Source of the DNA: Gammaproteobacteria bacterium | GTDB lineage: Bacteria > Pseudomonadota > Gammaproteobacteria > Pseudomonadales > Azotimanducaceae | Assembly: GCA_009841635.1 (NCBI GenBank) | Contig: VXLJ01000042.1 | Span: 1-64,000 of the forward strand | Length of the DNA stretch: 64,000 nt | Direction: 5' to 3' | Part shown: one piece after another, positions 59,487 to 64,000 of the stretch | Layout: the number at the start of each line of letters is the position of its first letter | How positions within the stretch are numbered: position 1 is the first letter of the stretch | Notes under the pieces: model-generated | Seen by the model: the letters and a program-made list of their open reading frames with translations, nothing else | Database searches by the model: none | What the model was told of the DNA's origin: nothing | Made by a program: the position numbers and the translations under genes

Positions 59487-60560
59487 ATGCACGCCGAGGC
59501 CTTGTCAGACCGTGAAAAAAGCCTGCTCAAGCGCGACGGTTTCGTCATCTTAAAAGACGTTATTCCAACATCAGTGGTCAAGCGCGCTAAAGAAGTCATC
59601 AATCGCGACCCTTCTCGCATTGTTCACGGCGATGAACATGCGATTAACAATCTCTACAACGAATCACCGCTAATCGCCATCATGCAAGAAGCCATGGGTC
59701 CACACACAGCGCCAATCAATGCGCAAGTCGCGGTAACCATGCCACATTTTGCGGATGCGGTGGTTAGACGTCCCGTAACTTCCGTTTTCCACCCTCAAGC
59801 ACACGTGGATGGCGGCTGGGCAGGTCTCTGCCCGATGTCTCGAAGCGAAATAGAAGCAGCTGGTGAAACGCTTGAAACTTGGGGATCCAACGGCGATCCA
59901 CAGTCGATGGGTCCTGCTGGTGGCGCACCTTTATGGCAGGATCGCGAGCGCACTGTCGCGATTGGCAGCTATACAGCGTTGGTAGGCGTGTGTCTCAATG
60001 ATCAAACACAACCCGCCAAAGGTCAATTTTCTGTACGGCGAGGCGCGCACGAAGCTGTAGAAGCGTTCTTTAGACACCAGCGTGATTTAGGCGGTCCTAT
60101 CGGAGGCGGCGGCCCTGATTGGCCACGTCTGCAGGCAATGAATGATGACAAAGCGTTTGCCGGCATCATGCCACCCAAAATGGTTGCTTCCTATCCGGAA
60201 ACTAAATTTGAAATGGACGGCTGGCCTTGGCCAGAACTTACACCAACGATGATGGCTGAAGGCGATGCCGTCATCGCGTTGCATTCGTTGCCTCATACCG
60301 CAACGCCAAATTTGAGCGAAGATCCGCGCATGAACGTGTTCTTCCGTATTCGTCGCAGGCGCGACGCAAATCCTTATGAAGGCGATCCGTGCGTAGGCTG
60401 GGGCGTGTCAGACCATCCCGATCGCCAATTAGATGGCAGTTTTCTGGATTACCCTAGCAGCTACGATCCAATTCAAGTCTCGATCGCAAAAATGTGTGAT
60501 CACTGGAGCGAGTGGGATGGCATGCAAGGCGTCGAAGCTGCTGCTGAATCGCAAGCCTAA
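59487..60560 (+). CDS. Phytanoyl-CoA dioxygenase (PhyH) family protein
   Basis: A 357-residue Fe(II)/2-oxoglutarate-dependent dioxygenase. The HxD iron motif is in HPQAHVDGGWAG near 92-103 and the distal histidine in ALHSLPHTATPN near 268, with a following Arg-rich strand (FFRIRRRR) that may bind 2-oxoglutarate. PhyH proteins hydroxylate small molecules or lipids; this substrate is unknown. The gene is divergent from the acid-sugar kinase-like gene, suggesting joint control. Confidence 0.83.
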   Translation: MHAEALSDREKSLLKRDGFVILKDVIPTSVVKRAKEVINRDPSRIVHGDEHAINNLYNESPLIAIMQEAMGPHTAPINAQVAVTMPHFADAVVRRPVTSVFHPQAHVDGGWAGLCPMSRSEIEAAGETLETWGSNGDPQSMGPAGGAPLWQDRERTVAIGSYTALVGVCLNDQTQPAKGQFSVRRGAHEAVEAFFRHQRDLGGPIGGGGPDWPRLQAMNDDKAFAGIMPPKMVASYPETKFEMDGWPWPELTPTMMAEGDAVIALHSLPHTATPNLSEDPRMNVFFRIRRRRDANPYEGDPCVGWGVSDHPDRQLDGSFLDYPSSYDPIQVSIAKMCDHWSEWDGMQGVEAAAESQA

Positions 60561-60862
60561 TGGGTCAAATTAAGTATGTCACAGCCTAGTGGCAGTGCGA
60601 TTTACGCCCATTTCTGATTACTTCGCATCTACCTTTTCGCTATCTCATTCATCGAATTCTGACGCCAATGGTTCATAGCACCGATGAACGCTTACCGTTT
60701 TGCTTGTTTTTTGACTGGCCAGAGTAGGCGAACCAAGATGTCAGTTACCCACTCAAGCTAACCCACCCTGTTTCGTCTGAAGACGAACTGCTTCTCATAG
60801 CCACGCCACAACACCATACACAAAAGCCTCCGAATCGTGTACTAAAACACGTTGCATGGGGC
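60561..60862. other. Region between PhyH gene and gspN
   Basis: No separate gene is supported. The gspN frame stays open leftward to 60728, reading 45 further codons that end RVLKHVAWG just before the hydrophobic segment, but it contains no ATG, GTG or TTG. An ATG at 60738 is in another frame and stops after seven codons. Confidence 0.5.
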
Positions 60863-61570
60863 TTGGTGATCGTGGCCTTCTTGATATTTTTATGCTTGAT
60901 GGCACCAGCTGCGTTGCTCACGCAAAACGTGCAAATACCAAACCTCCACCTCGAAAATGCCACCGGCAGCGTTTGGCAAGGCCGCGCAGACGCGCTTGTT
61001 CAAAACAAGCCTATTGGCGCAGTGCACTGGCGGGTAGACGTTTTCGAGCTGCTTCGTAGCACGCTGGTGGTCGATTTTTCGATGCAAGGGGATGGTTTAG
61101 AGCTCAATGGGGCTCTTGCCGTAGATCCAAATGAGCGGAATCTGACGCTAGCGGGACTAATTGACTCTCAAGTGATAAATTTGTTTACCTTGGCTTACGA
61201 CATTCGAATGTCAGAAACAATTCATCTGAATTCTGTCAAAATAGCTGTTACAAAAGAACAAAAACTAACTCAGGCACAAGGTTCGATGACCTGGCAAGGC
61301 GGACCTGTGCATTTCATATTGATGAACGAAATGCACAACGTGAAGGTTGCGCCAACAAGGGGCGTCGTGAGCAAAAATGAGGATTCGCTTATCCTAACAG
61401 TGCTACAACAAACGAAAGATGATCCTGTCTTGGAATTTCGACTTGAGCTAACATCAGGCTGGCTCAACGTGAGAGCGTTCCAACCATTCATCGAATATGC
61501 GGGTTTGCCTACGAACTATGTAAGGCGCAGTCCGGATTTTCTTTTCGAAGTTTCTCAGAAAATCTTCTAA
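60863..61570 (+). CDS. gspN: Type II secretion system protein N
   Basis: Inner-membrane accessory component of the type II secretion machine. It has one N-terminal membrane helix (about residues 1-20) and a periplasmic domain with the GspN pattern ENATGSVWQGRA near 31 and the later VHWRVDVFELL. About 235 residues, normal length. The only standard start is TTG at 60863, at the beginning of the hydrophobic helix and without a preceding basic segment, while the open frame upstream encodes a plausible basic stretch. Start is therefore uncertain. First gene of a gspN-gspC-gspD run. Confidence 0.75.
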   Translation: MVIVAFLIFLCLMAPAALLTQNVQIPNLHLENATGSVWQGRADALVQNKPIGAVHWRVDVFELLRSTLVVDFSMQGDGLELNGALAVDPNERNLTLAGLIDSQVINLFTLAYDIRMSETIHLNSVKIAVTKEQKLTQAQGSMTWQGGPVHFILMNEMHNVKVAPTRGVVSKNEDSLILTVLQQTKDDPVLEFRLELTSGWLNVRAFQPFIEYAGLPTNYVRRSPDFLFEVSQKIF

Positions 61571-61574
61571 CGCC

Positions 61575-62435
61575 ATGCGAAGAATCGATGTTGTGCTAAC
61601 TGGTTCAGCGTGGCTGGTGCGAATCGGTTGCGTTCTTGTCGTTTTGTACGTCATCGCCGAAGCCGTATGGTATTTTGGTGTCGGGCCTTCAAGCTCCCAG
61701 CACACGACGAACTACCCGCTCGCACTGAGTCCGATAGAAGAAAAAATCGACATTGCGCGCATTAGCACGACTGCCTTGTTCGGCACGGTTGAGGAAGTTC
61801 AACCGACGAGCCTTATCGAAGATCTACAAGAAACAACACTTGATTTAACGTTGCACGGCACCATCATTGCGACCGATTCGAATGCGGCGTCCGTCGCATT
61901 GATTTCCCATCGCAATCGAGCAGCAGGCGTCAGTGAATACCAAGTCGGTGACACGATAGGCAGTCTCGCAGAAGTCACTGAAATTCACCCGCGGTTTATT
62001 GTCATTTCACGAAACGGCGAACATGAGCGTCTAACGTTCAATGCCAAGCGCTTGTTTTCAGTTCTCCCTCAGCAGAATCGTGAAGTACTCGCAAATGTCG
62101 ATCAAGCGACCACAGGGATCGACAATGAAACAAAATCCAATAATCCAGCGCGCAGTCTCCAGATCGACTCTGTCGCTGATCTGACGGAGCTTGGCCTATC
62201 GGAAGTTCATCGAAATGGCGAAACAGTGCTTCAAATCAATAACGTCTCAGTGCCTTCGCAGCTCACCCGGCTAGGCATGCAGGCCGGCGACGTGGTTCTT
62301 TCGGTCAACGGTTTCTCGTTGGAAACCTTGCGCCAAAGCGAAAGTCTCGCGAATGAGATTCTCAATGCAGAGACAGCCCGACTAGAAGTGCAACGTGGTA
62401 GTCGCTTGTTCTACTTGACGGTCCCGACGCGCTAA
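61575..62435 (+). CDS. gspC: Type II secretion system protein C
   Basis: Links the inner-membrane platform to the outer-membrane secretin. The 286-residue protein has one N-terminal membrane helix (about 8-35), the HR domain near 90-160 (LHGTIIATDSNAASVALI) and a C-terminal PDZ domain near 200-280 (LGMQAGDVVLSVNG). ATG start 4 bp after gspN; its stop overlaps the gspD ATG by 1 bp. Confidence 0.88.
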   Translation: MRRIDVVLTGSAWLVRIGCVLVVLYVIAEAVWYFGVGPSSSQHTTNYPLALSPIEEKIDIARISTTALFGTVEEVQPTSLIEDLQETTLDLTLHGTIIATDSNAASVALISHRNRAAGVSEYQVGDTIGSLAEVTEIHPRFIVISRNGEHERLTFNAKRLFSVLPQQNREVLANVDQATTGIDNETKSNNPARSLQIDSVADLTELGLSEVHRNGETVLQINNVSVPSQLTRLGMQAGDVVLSVNGFSLETLRQSESLANEILNAETARLEVQRGSRLFYLTVPTR

Positions 62436-64000
62436 TGCAGCTCCGGACGTTTTACTGGCGCGGTTGGCTGCACATTGCCGCCCTTTTCGTTAGTTTTGGG
62501 GTATTTGCTCAGAACGGTCCGTGGACGATCAACGTAAAAAACGTTGAACTCGAGGACTTCATCGAGGAAGTTGCCACGATTACCGGTAGAACATTCGTCG
62601 TCGACCCGCGCGTGAAAGGCGCGGTCACGATCATAAGTGACACAAAACTAGACAGCGCTGGTGTCTATGACCTATTAATGACGGTGCTGAAGGTCCACGA
62701 GTTCAGCATGATTGAAAACGGCAATGTCGTGGAGGTCATTCAATCTGCACGAGCACGCACGGCCGGTGGTGCAAAGGCAGAAATAAACGCCAATACGTCC
62801 GGCGATACCTGGATCACACGCGTCATCGATGCGGGACATCTTGAACCATCCGAAATCGTCAAATCTCTGCGCCAACTGGCACCACAGCACGCTCAGTTTT
62901 CGGCCATTGCCGAAAGCAACGCAGTTTTGATTTCAGACCGAAAAAACAATGTCGAAGGCATGGTTCGAGTGGTCGAGCAACTTAAAAGCAGTGCCGCGCA
63001 GAAGACCGTGATCGTCGACCTCGAGCACTTAGCCAGTGCCGACGCAGCGAAGTTAATTCTTGAACTGCACAAAGACACCGGCCGCTTGCAGCTTATCGGC
63101 AATGACACAAACAACTCGCTTGTTTTGCGCGGCACTGAATCAGTCTTAATGGATACGCTACAAACGATTGAATTGATCGATAAGCCGTCACCTAACCAGA
63201 CGAACACGCGCGTTTTCAGACTTGGCCACAGCACAGCCGCAGACGTGGCGGCGATTGTCGACAAAATCGTCAATTCAGGTCGAGATCAGTCCGGTGCGAC
63301 GCTTTCTGAAGATCGACTTCAAATCGCTGCGGATGAATCGCTCAATGCCGTGGTGGTATTAGCTAACCCAAACCTAATGCGGCAAATCGCTAGCCTCATT
63401 AAAGATTTAGACCAACGCAGGCCGCTCGTATTGATAGAAGCGGCTATCGTCGAAGTGGATTTGGCCGATATAGCCACTTCGGGGGCGGAATTTGGTGCAG
63501 CTGACATCGATGGTGATGCATTACCGGCATTTTCAACCTCAATCAATGGTGTGTTATCGGCTTTACTGAATCGACTAGGCGAAAACGATCCGACTGCGAG
63601 TTTTGTCAATCCGATTGATGTCATTAGTTCGTTCAGCTCGCCGACGCTTGCGATTTCGCAACTCAATCCCGATGGCTTGTCCTATGGTGCCATCATCAAC
63701 GCGCTTAGCAGCGCGTCCTACGCTAATCTGCTTTCGACGCCAAGCGTCATGGCATTAAACAATGAAGAGAGCAATATCCTGGTCGGTCAAAGCGTGCCAT
63801 TTCGCTCTGGCAACCTGGTATTCCCTAATGAACAGAGTTTGACAGGCCTGCGACCGACAAACCGAGATGACATCGGCACACAACTCAAAGTCGTACCTTC
63901 CATTCATGACGATTTGTCCGTGCGCATGCAAATTGACGCATCGATTGAGGTCATTCAAGACACGGGTATTGGGATTGGCGATGCAGGCCTCGCAGACATC
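62435..64000 (+). CDS. gspD: Type II secretion system secretin GspD (partial, 3' end outside window)
   Basis: The outer-membrane pore of the type II system. The 522 codons present run from a signal peptide (ending VFAQ) through the N0 domain (FIEEVATITGRTFVVDPRVKG), the N1-N3 repeats and into the secretin core, with VGQSVPFRSG and the region GTQLKVVPSI at the end. The remaining C-terminus lies beyond 64000. ATG overlaps the gspC stop. The frame is open to the window edge. Confidence 0.93.
   Translation, partial: MQLRTFYWRGWLHIAALFVSFGVFAQNGPWTINVKNVELEDFIEEVATITGRTFVVDPRVKGAVTIISDTKLDSAGVYDLLMTVLKVHEFSMIENGNVVEVIQSARARTAGGAKAEINANTSGDTWITRVIDAGHLEPSEIVKSLRQLAPQHAQFSAIAESNAVLISDRKNNVEGMVRVVEQLKSSAAQKTVIVDLEHLASADAAKLILELHKDTGRLQLIGNDTNNSLVLRGTESVLMDTLQTIELIDKPSPNQTNTRVFRLGHSTAADVAAIVDKIVNSGRDQSGATLSEDRLQIAADESLNAVVVLANPNLMRQIASLIKDLDQRRPLVLIEAAIVEVDLADIATSGAEFGAADIDGDALPAFSTSINGVLSALLNRLGENDPTASFVNPIDVISSFSSPTLAISQLNPDGLSYGAIINALSSASYANLLSTPSVMALNNEESNILVGQSVPFRSGNLVFPNEQSLTGLRPTNRDDIGTQLKVVPSIHDDLSVRMQIDASIEVIQDTGIGIGDAGLADI

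Overview
The window reads as a chromosomal segment of a gammaproteobacterium. The strongest evidence is gene order. It carries, in the order familiar from Pseudomonas and its relatives, recA-recX-alaS-lysC-csrA-tRNA-Arg-tRNA-Ser, then mutS and fdxA, then the long housekeeping block nlpD-pcm-truD-ftsB-eno-kdsA-pyrG-tilS-dnaE-rnhB-lpxB-fabZ-lpxD-skp-bamA-rseP-cdsA-uppS-frr-pyrH-tsf-rpsB, and the divergent map-glnD-dapC-dapE. An outer membrane (lpx, bam and skp genes) and a type II secretion locus fit a Gram-negative cell. The PhyH dioxygenase, the PqaA-like protein and the prolyl oligopeptidase would suit a free-living or host-associated marine organism, but the genus cannot be told from sequence alone.

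Layout. 0.2-2.9 kb: a minus-strand McrBC-type restriction pair. 3.1-5.7 kb: an exported amidohydrolase and an unknown membrane protein. 5.7-8.8 kb: a visibly more GC-rich accessory stretch that abuts the 3' end of tRNA-Ser. It holds a DprA/Smf-like protein with an N-terminal ribbon-helix-helix domain, an EEP-family nuclease broken by an in-frame stop and lacking its catalytic histidine, a long-armed inverted repeat and 650 bp of unassigned DNA. 8.8-15.0 kb: the two tRNAs, csrA, lysC, alaS, recX and recA. 15.1-23.4 kb, plus strand: mutS, a translationally coupled PLP phospho-lyase/transaminase plus small-molecule kinase pair, a SPOR-like protein, fdxA and a prolyl oligopeptidase. 23.7-49.0 kb, minus strand: 25 genes for envelope biogenesis, replication and translation. 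49.2-56.7 kb, plus strand: map, glnD, dapC, dapE and a PqaA-like protein. 56.7-60.6 kb: MFS transporter, VOC protein, four-carbon acid sugar kinase-like protein and PhyH dioxygenase. 60.9-64.0 kb: gspN, gspC and gspD, the last cut by the window end.

The most striking feature is what the conserved block lacks. All three isoprenoid MEP-pathway genes normally sited here (dxr, ispD, ispF) are gone, with their former neighbours nearly touching or overlapping. lpxA is missing between fabZ and lpxB, accA between dnaE and tilS, surE between truD and pcm, and rpoS after nlpD. A DUF368 (PopT-like undecaprenyl-phosphate translocase) gene sits between pcm and nlpD. uppS, cdsA, lpxB and lpxD remain, so isoprenoid, lipid A and fatty-acid precursors must come from genes elsewhere. 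Loss of all three MEP genes together points to a replaced isoprenoid route, possibly mevalonate.

Start codons, promoters and domain limits below are read by eye. No database or folding program was used.
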